DNA of 64,000 bases from assembly GCA_008828725.1 (NCBI GenBank), contig MEHQ01003090.1:42346-106345 (forward strand). Reading direction: 5' to 3'. The notes beneath the pieces are model-generated. The model made no database searches. It was not told the DNA's origin and saw only the letters and a program-made list of their open reading frames with translations. How positions within the stretch are numbered: position 1 is the first letter of the stretch; every line of letters starts with the position of its first letter. This DNA comes from Saccharina japonica (taxonomy: Eukaryota; Sar; Phaeophyceae; Laminariales; Laminariaceae). Of the stretch, positions 21,230-30,725 are shown one piece after another. A program made the translations under genes and the position numbers.

Positions 21230-22233
21230 CGGGCGCTCAGAGGTGGAGCTTGTGGGAGAGGAGACCAGCAGCAGCAGCAGCAGCAGCAGCGGCGGCGGCG
21301 GCGGGGCGCGATCTTTCCCATTCGATCCATTGAAGCAGGCATGTTATATTTTCCAACTTTATTGTTGGTAGATTCAGTGGATTGGATTTTCTTGGTCTGT
21401 TGTTTTGTTTTTGTACTTCTCTGTGTCTTGGCCGGTATATTTGAGCAAGGACTGCTGTAGTTTTGTTGATCTTGTACCCTGGTATGATGGATCGCAGCTA
21501 TGTATGTGGTTGGATGGGAACTGGGTAGGAGAGCGGACGTTCCCGTTTGACCCAGGCAAATCAACAATCGGCTGGTATGTGTGAGCGAGGGCTGTAGTTG
21601 TGTGATTGTACCTTACGGGTATGATGGACCAGAGCTATATTCTGTGTGTCTTGCTGTTGGAATCACGGCGGGGGGTTGCGATGCCATGATTCTACAGAAA
21701 AGGACAGCTGTGGAACCAGTTTGTGATGGACTAGTTCTACTACAGCAAAGCAGTAGTACATGATATTCATTGTGTTGGGAAATTACTGCTGATTTTGGCT
21801 TGGTTTTACAGCGCATTATATTTATTTGTAGGGAAATTACTGCTGGTTTTGGCTTGATTTTGCAGCGCATGATACATAATGTGTTGGAAAATTACTGCTA
21901 ATTTTGGCTTGATTCTTCAAAGCATAATCAATGAGTTGGAAATTTACTCCTGATTTAAGGCTCATTCTACAGCAGTACATGATATTGATGTGTGAAAATC
22001 AGTGCTGATGCGTTGTAATGGTAAAAGTTATTTTTTGTGGTTATGAAGAAGAAAGATCAACCAGAAATCGGTACTGACGTTGTTTTTGTCACTAATGTTG
22101 TGTTGGGAAGAATCATGAGGGGGGGTTTGATGGCATGATTCTACCCAGAGACATAGTGCATAATGATGTGGTTCGTTATCTAACGATTTTACTTGGTTCC
22201 TGGCGCTGAACCTAACCACCCGATGCACCCTTT
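21230..22233 (+). other. Frameshifted tail of Gln-rich ORF and degenerate AT-rich repeats
   Basis: The first 360 bases continue the Gln-rich ORF out of frame, including GNWVGERTFPFDPGKS near 21512-21565. Then five or six degenerate copies of a ~75-bp phrase ggaaattactgctgattttggcttg ending in cagcgcatgata occupy about 21775-22020. A TTTT-rich stretch leads to the MITE. Confidence 0.65.
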
Positions 22234-22682
22234 AACAGCCGATTTTCCTAATTGAGAATTGCCTTTTCGATGAGAATGAAACTCGATTTTCGTACTTAGT
22301 TATTGTTCGAGAGTTGTATTTCGCTCAGCGTCAAAATTTGACCTACTGTAGAAGATATGTTCCTCGATGGTACGTATCGATCCACCAAAACAAAATGGAA
22401 AACAACCTTGGCAGGCTCGAAAAATTAAGGATTTAAGGGAATTTGCATTTATGAGCGAGGTACCTCGCCCATAAATTCAGATATTCTGGGATCTTCGATA
22501 TCTTGAGACTGCTGATGCCGATTTCATTTTTTTTTTTGCCATCGACGGGTGTCATAACTGACAATAGTTTACAGTGAAAAAAACTACTGTGAGGGGAGTA
22601 AATCTCTTACAATTCAAAAACCAATATTTTCGATTTTCATTCTCATCGGAAAGGCAATTCTCAATTAGGAAAATCGGCTGTT
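22234..22682 (-). mobile_element. 449-bp MITE, copy 2 (4-bp TSD CTTT), inside outer LTR element
   Basis: Ends AACAGCCGATTTTCC and GGAAAATCGGCTGTT, flanked by CTTT at 22230-22233 and 22683-22686. The interior is the reverse complement of the element at 14269-14714. The homologous position of the inner LTR element, about 26487-26494, reads caccctttgctc with one CTTT and no insert, a natural empty site. Confidence 0.93.
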
Positions 22683-22686
22683 CTTT

Positions 22687-23398
22687 GCTCAACGAGTCAG
22701 ACTGCACCCTCACGCTGCGGACTTATGATATGTAGTCCATGCCGCGGTGACGTTGAGCCGCGGCAGAGACAAGCGTTGAGTCCGTGGGGAAGGGAGCAGG
22801 AGACGGGGGTTGAGCGCGTGGGGTTGGGGTCGTTTAGTAGCAATAAACTACAGTAGATTATGTGTTTTTGGATCGTTTGTTTCAGTAGGAATTAACGAGA
22901 CGAAATATTTATGACGCTTGGATTGTAATATGCTTGCATTGGATACACGAGTAGAGTTATATGCACCTGGTATACTGGTATCTGATATTTGGCATTCTGA
23001 ATTGCGTACTACGACCTCTGAAGTACGATGTCAGAACTATAAAATAACAGCATCAACAGCGAGCTGTATATTGCCACGTATCGGTGATGGCAGTTCATTT
23101 ATCATAACCTGGGGTATGATTGAAACATGATGCTTTACCTGGTGTATCGAGGGACTAAATGCTTGTTTTAATAGGAGGATAGTTGGATTATAACGCTGGA
23201 TCAAGCAGTCTTGTACGTGAGTGCACGCATACAACGACAACGACGTTCTGTTTGTTTAGTTGTCTACGGTGTTTATTTATCATTGACCGCTGATGTTCTG
23301 GTTTGTGAGTTTGGACTTGAGTTTGGTTTTGATTTTATGGTTGAGGAATTTTAGAGTCACACTGATATCGCAGCATTTTACTATCAACCATGCGATGA
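22687..23398 (+). other. Non-coding internal region of outer element
   Basis: Homologous to 26491-27210 of the inner element; contains the phrase catgccgcggtgacgttgag. Multiple stops in all frames; presumably remnant pol sequence, not recognisable. Confidence 0.5.
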
Positions 23399-23742
23399 AT
23401 GTTTCGTCGTCTACCGAGCAGGGGGGAGATAGTAGTTGTACTCGGTAACACGACGAAGACTTCCATCGCAGATAGTGGAGTCCAGTTTGGGGTTATATCA
23501 TACGTGGATGCGGACTATGCACGCAAGGCTAGTGACCGGAGGTCTGTCTCTGGTGGAGCAGTTATGCGCGCCGGTGTCTGTGTATGGTTTGATTATAGGA
23601 CGTAGATGTCTGGAGCATGTGTCTAACGGGTAGTTTGAGATTAACACGTACGGTCGGCAGGGCAGCATGCCGACGTTCTCATCAAACCGTTGCATGCTGA
23701 GACGTTTCGCTTTGACCGTGACTCTGTGGTGAACTTGTTGTG
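23399..23742 (+). pseudogene. Copia-type RNase H / pol 3' relic (outer element)
   Basis: SYVDADYARKASDRRSVSGG followed by AVMRAGVCVWFDYRT matches the end of Copia pol (family form Y-DADWA-D-R-S-SG). A TAG follows at about 23603-23605. After a frame change, HADVLIKPLHAETFRFD and the terminal VVNLL stop at 23739-23742 match the pol C-terminus (QLADLLTKPL type). No RT or integrase remains upstream. Confidence 0.8.
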
Positions 23743-24540
23743 ATTTCATCCACTGGTTCGTTTGTTTGTTTGTTTTTCCGGAGGTTTTGGGGCATTTGGT
23801 TTTGGGGGATAATAGTAGGAGTTTTCGATTTGCATGGAATGTTTTTGGAAAGTACTTGAAGAATTTACGTTCGAATTCAGGAGTTCTTAAAGAAATGGGA
23901 GAAAATGTTGGGAGGTACCCATACGCCGAGCAAGGTTAATACCTCAGTAGAGTATGCCGATGGTCTTGATGAATCGTTCCGTACGCTTTGGCTATTGGTT
24001 AAGTGCGCACAACGTACAGGGAAACCAATTACTGATACCTATAGTACTTTTGGATTCAGATGCGGATTGTTGTCTTCTTGTATACTGCCGAGGGGAGCGT
24101 CAAGCAGGGGGGCTGCTATGATTTGATTTGGGATGTTCTATATCAGAGTGTTTTGTTATTGTGCTCTTACAGAGTACACAACAGGGGGGCCGATGTTATC
24201 GGGCGGTACGGCATCTGTGTGAAGACGGTGTTATTGATTTTGTTTGAAGGTTTTACCAGTATACTCACGTTTGTTGGCTTTTCCCCTTCCCGTAGTTACT
24301 GTCTCTCTGTAGTTTAGGAGATATATACTGGAACCGATATTGAGAGATTTGGTATCAGGATTGCCGTTATACGTTGGCAATTCTTGAGGATGGAATTTGG
24401 GATTGCCGTTTTACCTTGGCAATGATGAAGGATGGAATTTGGGGTTGTTTGGCGATGATTTATTATGGAAATTGGGACTTGCCGTTTTACCTGTCAATTG
24501 GTGATAAGCTATTCGGGACCTATCGTATCGCGCACCGAAT
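23743..24540 (+). other. 3' non-coding region of outer element
   Basis: Runs from the pol relic to the polypurine tract. It contains about two degenerate copies of the 42-bp unit (ggggttgccgttttacc type, 24360-24490) that is expanded in the inner element. Confidence 0.65.
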
Positions 24541-24546
24541 GGGGGG
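24541..24546 (+). other. Left half of outer polypurine tract, target site of inner element
   Basis: GGGGGG abuts the inner LTR start TGTTTGTGG; the matching GGGGGGC at 28910-28916 abuts the outer 3' LTR. This is read as a 5-6-bp target duplication created inside the outer element's polypurine tract. Confidence 0.8.
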
Positions 24547-24964
24547 TGTTTGTGGTATGCGGTTGCTCGATACTGGTTTCCCGATATGTGGCGGTTTCAT
24601 ACTGGTCTACGGAGATTGGGGTTTATATGGTATGGCGAGGCATTATGATCTGAGATGATGCCTCGCGTGGGTTGCTGTCTCCCTCCTGGGAGCAGTCTGC
24701 GATACAATGATGATGAGACCCGGGCTTTGATAGAATGATACTGCTCGTATATGTGTGAGGGGTGCAGCCGGTGACAAACCTGGTGCGGCTTACCTCCTGT
24801 GTGTGGTGTTTATGATGGGCCTCTGACAAAACGGTATTGGCTCACCTGGTGTGTATTTGGTACGTGGTGATACGAGTGTATATTATCTACCACCTTCTCC
24901 TTGACGACTCACGGTATAGGCACGTGGCTACACAGAGCACGTTTGACAGCAGCGTTCACAAACA
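24547..24964 (+). repeat. Left LTR of inner element
   Basis: Identical to the right LTR (28492) over about the first 260 bases, then noticeably divergent. Ends gttcacaaaca. Confidence 0.88.
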
Positions 24965-25018
24965 CGACCGCAGGCTCGAACGCCGGCGCTCCAGCAGCCG
25001 CAGGTACAGCCAGCAGTA

Positions 25019-26017
25019 GTGCCGAGGTCGACGACTAGGGGGGGTAGTGCTATGCCAGGGGAGAGCGAACTGCTTCGGCAGCAGATGATGAAGGACCTGA
25101 TGTTGGAGCTGGATGTCGTCAGCAAGGAAAGGGATGCCCGTAGAGCGGCTGCGCGCGAGGAGCTGTGGAACATGTATCATGGACCTCGACCGCGTACCTT
25201 CCTGCAGAAGCAAGCCTGGTGGGAGAAGTTGCAGTCCGCCAAGCGACGAGCTGGAGGAATTGGTGTTCCGTACCGGAGCTTCGACGAGCTTGGTGTGACT
25301 GCGTCCGAGGCGCACGAGCTCGGTGGTACGCGTGCGCTGGTAGCGGCGTCTGTACAGCAGCAGCCTGAGCCTGAGCTGGGGAAGCTCGCTGATGCCGTAC
25401 AGCAGCAGCCCGAGGCTGAGGAGAAGGAGCTCGGTTCTGAGGCTGCGGTGGTGGAACTTGGAGTGGCTGGGCCTAAGGTGGTGGGGCTTGGTGGTGCTCA
25501 GGCTAAGGTGGTGGAGCTTTGTGTTGCTTTGCCTGAGGTGGAGCTCGGTGGGGACGGTGGCGGAGTGCCGCAGATTGGTTTGGGCCAGAGTGGCTCGTAC
25601 CCCTTCGACCCAGGGAAACCAGAGGAACGGGATGGGCTTGGGGGGGGGGTTGACGGCGGACGGCCAGAGGTGGAGCTCGTGGAAGAGGGGAGCAGCAGCA
25701 GCAGCATCTGCGGCAGCGGGGCGCGATCTTTTCCATTTGATCCAGGGAAGCAGGCATGTTATATTTTCCAGTCTGGCCAACTTTCTTGTTGGTTGATTCA
25801 GTGGACTGGATTTTCTTGGTCTGTTATTTTGTTTTTGTGCTTCTCTGTGTCTTGGCCGGCATATTTGAGCAGGACTGCTGTAGTTGTGGTGAGCTTGTAC
25901 CCCTGGTATGGTGGATCGCAGCTATGTGTGTGGTTGAATGGGAACTGGGTAGGAGAGCGAACGTTCCCGTTTGATCCAGGCAAGTCAACAATTGGCTGGT
26001 ACGTGGGACTGCTATAG
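25019..26017 (+). CDS. Gln-rich-family ORF of inner LTR element, N-terminally truncated
   Basis: 332 codons from a GTG; the first ATG is at 25052 and the open frame extends upstream to near the LTR, so the true start is unknown. It aligns with the outer ORF from its middle: VVSKERDARRAAAREELWN, FLQKQAWWEKLQSAKRRAGG, VPYRSFDELGV, a shorter Glu-rich repeat zone, then three related blocks, GSYPFDPGKPEERDG, GARSFPFDPGKQACYIF and GERTFPFDPGKSTIGWYVG. A Trp-rich hydrophobic stretch (LIQWTGFSWSVILFLCFSVS) separates the second and third blocks. It stops at about 26015-26017. Unlike the outer copy this frame is intact through the third block. Function unknown; could be a diverged gag or a captured host sequence. 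Confidence 0.6.
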   Translation: MPRSTTRGGSAMPGESELLRQQMMKDLMLELDVVSKERDARRAAAREELWNMYHGPRPRTFLQKQAWWEKLQSAKRRAGGIGVPYRSFDELGVTASEAHELGGTRALVAASVQQQPEPELGKLADAVQQQPEAEEKELGSEAAVVELGVAGPKVVGLGGAQAKVVELCVALPEVELGGDGGGVPQIGLGQSGSYPFDPGKPEERDGLGGGVDGGRPEVELVEEGSSSSSICGSGARSFPFDPGKQACYIFQSGQLSCWLIQWTGFSWSVILFLCFSVSWPAYLSRTAVVVVSLYPWYGGSQLCVWLNGNWVGERTFPFDPGKSTIGWYVGLL

Positions 26018-27220
26018 TTGTGTGATTGTACCCTACGGGTATGATGCACCACCGCTATATTTTGTGTGTCTTGCTGTTGGAATCACGGGGGGGGGGTTGT
26101 GATGCCATGATAGGCTTGATTCTGCAATGCCTGATATAAATGTGCTGGAAAATTACTTGATTTTTCAGCGCATTATATACAATGTGGGAAAATTACTGCT
26201 AATTTTGCTCCACTGTTTTAGTGATCAATGTGTTGAAGAATTACTGCTGATTTATGCTTGGTTCTACAGCAGTACCTGGTACATGATATTGATGTGTGAA
26301 AATCAATGCTGATTTCCTCACCAAGCCCTTGCACACGGAATGTTTTGTCACTACTGTTGTACTGGGAAGAATCACGAGGGGGGGTTTGATGGCATGATTC
26401 TACCCACAGACATAGTGCATAATGATGTGTTTCGTTATCTAACGATTTGACTTGGTTCCTGGCGCTGAAAGTAACCACCCGATGCACCCTTTGCTCAACG
26501 AGTCAAAATGCACCCTAACCCTGCGGATTTATGAGATGTAGTCCATGCCGCGGTGACGTTGAGCCGCGGCGGAAGACAAGCGTCGAGTCCGTGGGGTAGG
26601 GAGCAGGAGACGGGGGTTGAGCGCGTGGGGTTGGGGTCGCTTAGTAGCAATGACCCACAGTAGATTAAATGTTTTTGGATCGTTTTGTTTCGGTAGGAAT
26701 TGACGAGCCGAAATATTTATGACGCTTGGATTGTAATATGTTTGCATTGGATATACGAGTAGAGTTATATGCACCTGTTATACTGGTACCTGATATTTGG
26801 CATTCTGAATTGCGTACTACGACCTCTGAAGTACGATGTCAGAATACTATAAAATAACAGCATCAACAGCTGTACATTGTCACGTATCTCGGTTATGGCA
26901 GTCCATTTATCATGACCTGGGGTATGATTGAGAGACGATGCTTTACCTGGTATATCGAGGGCCTAAATGCTTGTTTTTGGTAGGAGGATAGTTGAATTAT
27001 AACGCTGGACCGAGTAGTCTTGTACGTGAGTGAATGCATACAACGACAACGACGTTCTGTTTGTTTCGTTGTCTGCGGCGCTTATTTGATATAGATCGCT
27101 GATGTTTCTGGTTTGTGGGTTTGGACTTGAGTTTGGTTTTGATTTTATGATTGAGGGGTTTTTGAGTCACACTGATGTCGCAGGATTTTACTATTAACCA
27201 TGCGATGGATGTTTTGTCGT
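26018..27220 (+). other. Non-coding internal region of inner element
   Basis: Homologous to 21570-23390 of the outer element minus the MITE. Contains the empty MITE site near 26487-26494 (caccctttgctc) and stops in every frame. Confidence 0.6.
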
Positions 27221-27552
27221 CTTCCGAGCAGGGGGGAGATAGTAGTTGTACTCGGTAACACGACGAAGACTTTCCATCGCAGATAGTCGAGTCCAGTTGG
27301 GGTTTTATCGTACGTGGATGCGGACTATGCACGCAAGGCTACTGACCGGACGTCTGTCTCTGGTGGAGCAGTTATGCGCGCTGGTATCTGTGTATGGTTT
27401 GATTCTAGGACGTAGATGTCTGGAGCATGTGTTTAACGGGTAGTTTGAGATTAACACGTACGGTCGGCAGAGCAGCATGCCGACTTTCTCATCAAACCGT
27501 TGCATGCTGAGACATTTCGCTTTGACCGTGACCCTGTGATGAACTTGTTGTG
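27221..27552 (+). pseudogene. Copia-type RNase H / pol 3' relic (inner element)
   Basis: Encodes LSYVDADYARKATDRTSVSG and GAVMRAGICVWFDSRT then TAG at the same site as the outer copy, followed out of frame by ADFLIKPLHAETFRFD and the final stop at about 27550-27552. The shared stop predates the two insertions. Confidence 0.8.
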
Positions 27553-28159
27553 ATTTCATCCACTGGTTTGTTTGTTTGTTTGTTTTTCCGGGGGTTTTGG
27601 GGCATTTGGTTTTGGGGGATAATAGTAGGGGTTTTCGATGTGCATGGGATGTTTTTGGAAGTACTTGAAGAATTAACGTCCAACTTCAGGAGTTCTTAAG
27701 GAAATGGAGAAAGTGTTGGGAGGTACCCATACGTTGAATAAGGTTAATACGCCAATAGAGTATGCCGATGGTCTTGATGAATCGTGCCGTACGCTTTGGC
27801 TATTGGTTAACTGCGCACAACGTACAGGGGAACCAATTACTGATACCTATGGTACTTTTGGATTCAGATGCGGATTGTTGTCTTCTTGTATACTTCCGAG
27901 GGGAGTGTCAAGCAGGGGGGCTGCTATGATTTGATTTGAGGTGTTCTATATCAGAGATGTTCTGTTGTTGTGCTCTTACAGAGTACACAACAGGGGGGCC
28001 GATGTTATCGGGCGGTACGGTATTTATGTGAAGACGGTGTTATTGGTTTTGTTTGAAGGTTTTACCAGCATACTCACATTTGTTGGATTTTCCCCTTCCC
28101 GTAGTTACTGTCTCGCTATAGTTTAGGAGATATATACTGGAATCGAGATTGAGAGGTTT

Positions 28160-28440
28160 GGTATCGGGATTGCCGTTTTACGTTGGCAATTCTTGAGGAT
28201 GGAATTTGGGGTTGCCGTTTTACCTTGGCAATGATGAAGGATTGAATTTGGGGTTGCCGTTTTACCTTGGCAATGATGAAGGATTGAATTTGGGGTTGCC
28301 GTTTTACCTTGGCAATGATGAAGGATTGAATTTGGGGTTGCCGTTTTACCTTGGCAATGATGAAGGATTGAATTTGGGGTTGCCGTTTTACCTTGGCAGT
28401 GCTTTATTATGGAATTTGGGACTTGCCGTTTTACCTGGCA
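28160..28440 (+). repeat. 42-bp minisatellite upstream of inner 3' LTR
   Basis: Five clear units spaced 42 bp (ggggttgccgttttacc at about 28207, 28249, 28291, 28333, 28375) with degenerate edges. 42 bp is 14 codons, so both strands show open repetitive frames; I do not treat them as genes. Confidence 0.92.
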
Positions 28441-28491
28441 ATTGGTGATAAGTATTCGGGACCTATCGTATCGCGCACCGAATAGGGGGGC

Positions 28492-28909
28492 TGTTTGTGG
28501 TATGCGGTTGCTCGATACTGGTTTCCCGATATGTGGCGGTTTCATACTGGTCTACGGAGATTGGGGTTTATATGGTATGGCGAGGCATTATGATCTGAGA
28601 TGATGCCTCGCGTGGGTTGCTGTCTCCCTCCTGGGAGCAGTCTGCGATACAATGATGATGAGACCCGGGCTTTGATAGAATGATACTGCTCGTATATGTG
28701 TGAGGGGTGCAGCCGGTGACAAACCTGGTGCGGCTTACCTCCTGTGTGTGGTTTATGTGGTTGGGTCTCTGACAAGAACGGTATTGACCCAGCCTGGTGT
28801 GTGTGTGGTATTTGGTGTTCGAGTGTACATTATCTACTACTCCTCCTTGACGACTCACGGTATAGGCACGTGGCTACACAGAGCACGTTTGACAGCGGTT
28901 ATACAAACA
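28492..28909 (+). repeat. Right LTR of inner element
   Basis: Preceded by polypurine tract aggggggc; ends ggttatacaaaca. Confidence 0.88.
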
Positions 28910-28916
28910 GGGGGGC

Positions 28917-29325
28917 TGTTCGTGGTATGCGGTTGCTTGATACCGGTTTCCTGATATGTGGGGGTTTCATACTGACCCACGGAGATTGGGGTTGCATATG
29001 GTGTGGCGAGGCATTCTGATCTGATATGATGGATGCCTCGCGTGTTGCTGCCCCGTGTGGGGGTAGTCGATGGTGTTAAGATACGACCCGGGCTTTGATG
29101 ATAAGATACTGCCCGTATATATGTGAGGGTGGAGCGTGACAGAAAGGTACGGCTCACTCCTGTGTGGTGCTATGATGGGCCTTTGACGACAGGTACTGGC
29201 TCTACTTGTGTGTGTATATTCGGTATTTGGTGATACGAGTACATTATCCACTACTCTCTCCTTGACGATTCATGGTATAGTCGCGTGGTTACACAGAACA
29301 TGTTTGACAGCGGCGTATACAAACA
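28917..29325 (+). repeat. 3' LTR of outer element
   Basis: Preceded by GGGGGGC (28910-28916), begins TGTTCGTGG, ends gtatacaaaca and is followed by the duplicated GGTAT. Confidence 0.88.
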
Positions 29326-29330
29326 GGTAT

Positions 29331-30199
29331 TACCCCTTGGGTATGGTTGGTAATACCCCTCGGGTATGATAAGACGCTCACTCGGGAACAGCTAAGCGTC
29401 TTGGGAAAGTTCCCTGGGCAACTGTAGCTTTCCGACTAACGGGCTGATTGAGGGAGAAACATCGTAACAACTCGACTGGCGGATTATTAGAGAGAGACCG
29501 AGGGTCTGCGATGGCAGATGCTTGCACACTCTCCCGTCTTCCCCTTTTACCTCCTCGGGTTCCTTCTATCTTCTGGCTTCCCAGCTTGTAGCCTTTTAGT
29601 TTCCATCGTCAGAGGTTTAATAATATAAAACAAGAGGTCTCCTATATCGAAGGGAAGCTTGCTTCCAAGCCAGCAACGGTAAAATTATTCCTGCGTCCCT
29701 TCCACCTTCTGTTTCGGCCATACAACAGAAACCTGTTAGAGTCAAGATCGTGAGTTCGAGCCCCCCCGAGTGCATGCTCGTAGGGACTTCTTCTCGCAAA
29801 AACATATAATGACTAACGGAAAGCGCGAGAGCGTGAGTTATAGCAAAATTCGATGAAGATCGACGAGCGTTGGGAAGGCTGAACCCTCTGCGCGATAAAA
29901 ATCAAGGCAAGAATAGTAGTGGGGGAGGAGGGAGAGGAGCCTACTGTGTGACCCCGGATCTGAGTTACGACTAGGGAGGGAGAAAGACAGAAGTGCGAAG
30001 AAAATTGATGGGATGGAAAAAAAAAAAAACAATGGAGTGCATGCCCAATATCAGGCGGGCCAGGAAGCCTTTTCCGGGGTACATTACGCAGTGTACCTAT
30101 AAATGGCTCAAAGTGTGTAGGTATACCTACTTTTGGCTGATGCCCTTGATAATATATAGCATTTCCAATGTTTACCCCAGAGCACTGCCAGAGTATTTG
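29331..30199. other. Intergenic, no gene
   Basis: Contains a short direct repeat (taccccttgggtatggttgg / taatacccctcgggtatg, 29331-29370). At about 29755 gttcgagcc fits a pol III B box, but no tRNA fold or A box could be built. No ORF is convincing. Confidence 0.5.
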
Positions 30200-30725
30200 C
30201 AATATATGTACAAGCGCAAAAATCGGCGCGCTTCGCGCGCCTTTTTTTTTCTTATTGGGCTGCGCCAAGCGAAGGCTGTAGATGGTGATCCATATGGAAT
30301 GACAACCACTCCTAAAACAAATAGGTCTATTATATCGGGTTTCACGAACTTGCTGAGCCTCCTTGCCCCCATTGGTGAGGAACGCTGACTTCACGAATTT
30401 CAGCCTACAATGTCAATGAGCTATGACCAGAGTGGTATTCGGGTTTCCACACCGCGAAAGGCGGTATCGACTCGGAGGATCCCCGTTATAATCCCCGTGT
30501 TGTTGGATTTGTAGATGTACGGACATATTTATGGTCCGGGGATGATATTTTACCCTCCCCGGGTGGAGCTGGCTCCACGAACCTCAGCCATCCAGTGATG
30601 GAGCCAGTGGGGTTGAGGTTCCCATACCGTGCGGGGCGGTATCGACCCTAGGGATCATATATTGAATACCCGATTTGTCGGAGTGCCGGAGTGGTAATGG
30701 AATAGGGATTCATTATCTGGCGATA
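30200..30725 (+). repeat. Satellite leader, copy 1
   Basis: Begins with a hairpin gcgcgcttcgcgcgcc plus T8, then ttattgggctgcgccaagcg, gctgtagatggtgatcc, then divergent satellite-like monomers with cgggtggagctggctccac. The same ~500 bp recurs at 34425-34915. Confidence 0.85.

Larger units (their letters stand above)
24547..28909 (+). mobile_element. Inner LTR retrotransposon nested in the outer element
   Basis: LTRs 24547-24964 and 28492-28909, each 418 bp, begin TGTTTGTGG and end ACAAACA. The duplicated target is GGGGG(G). The internal region 24965-28491 matches the outer element but lacks its first ~580 internal bases: the left LTR joins directly to sequence homologous to about 20346, so leader, primer site and ORF N-terminus are gone. 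It lacks the MITE present in the outer copy. Polypurine tract aggggggc is at 28484-28491. Confidence 0.88.
19347..29330 (+). mobile_element. Outer LTR retrotransposon (Copia-related, non-autonomous) with nested insertion
   Basis: The element runs 19352-29325 between perfect 5-bp duplications GGTAT (19347-19351 and 29326-29330). Its LTRs are 19352-19759 and 28917-29325, about 408 bp, roughly 95% identical by eye, starting TGTTCGTGG and ending ACAAAC(T/A). The internal region 19760-24546 carries a Gln-rich ORF, a MITE, a Copia RNase H relic and a polypurine tract GGGGGG. A second, related LTR element (24547-28909) sits inside that tract. No protease, integrase or RT core is recognisable and no primer-binding site complementary to a tRNA 3' end was found, so it is non-autonomous. 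Confidence 0.88.

Noticed and set aside
28123-28545. 140-codon minus-strand repetitive ORF (HHCQGKTATPNSIL units)
   Set aside because: The 42-bp minisatellite is divisible by 3, so any frame stays open; it lies in the 3' non-coding part of the LTR element.
29735-29790. tRNA gene or SINE head (gttcgagcc B-box match)
   Set aside because: No acceptor stem, anticodon arm or A box could be fitted around it.
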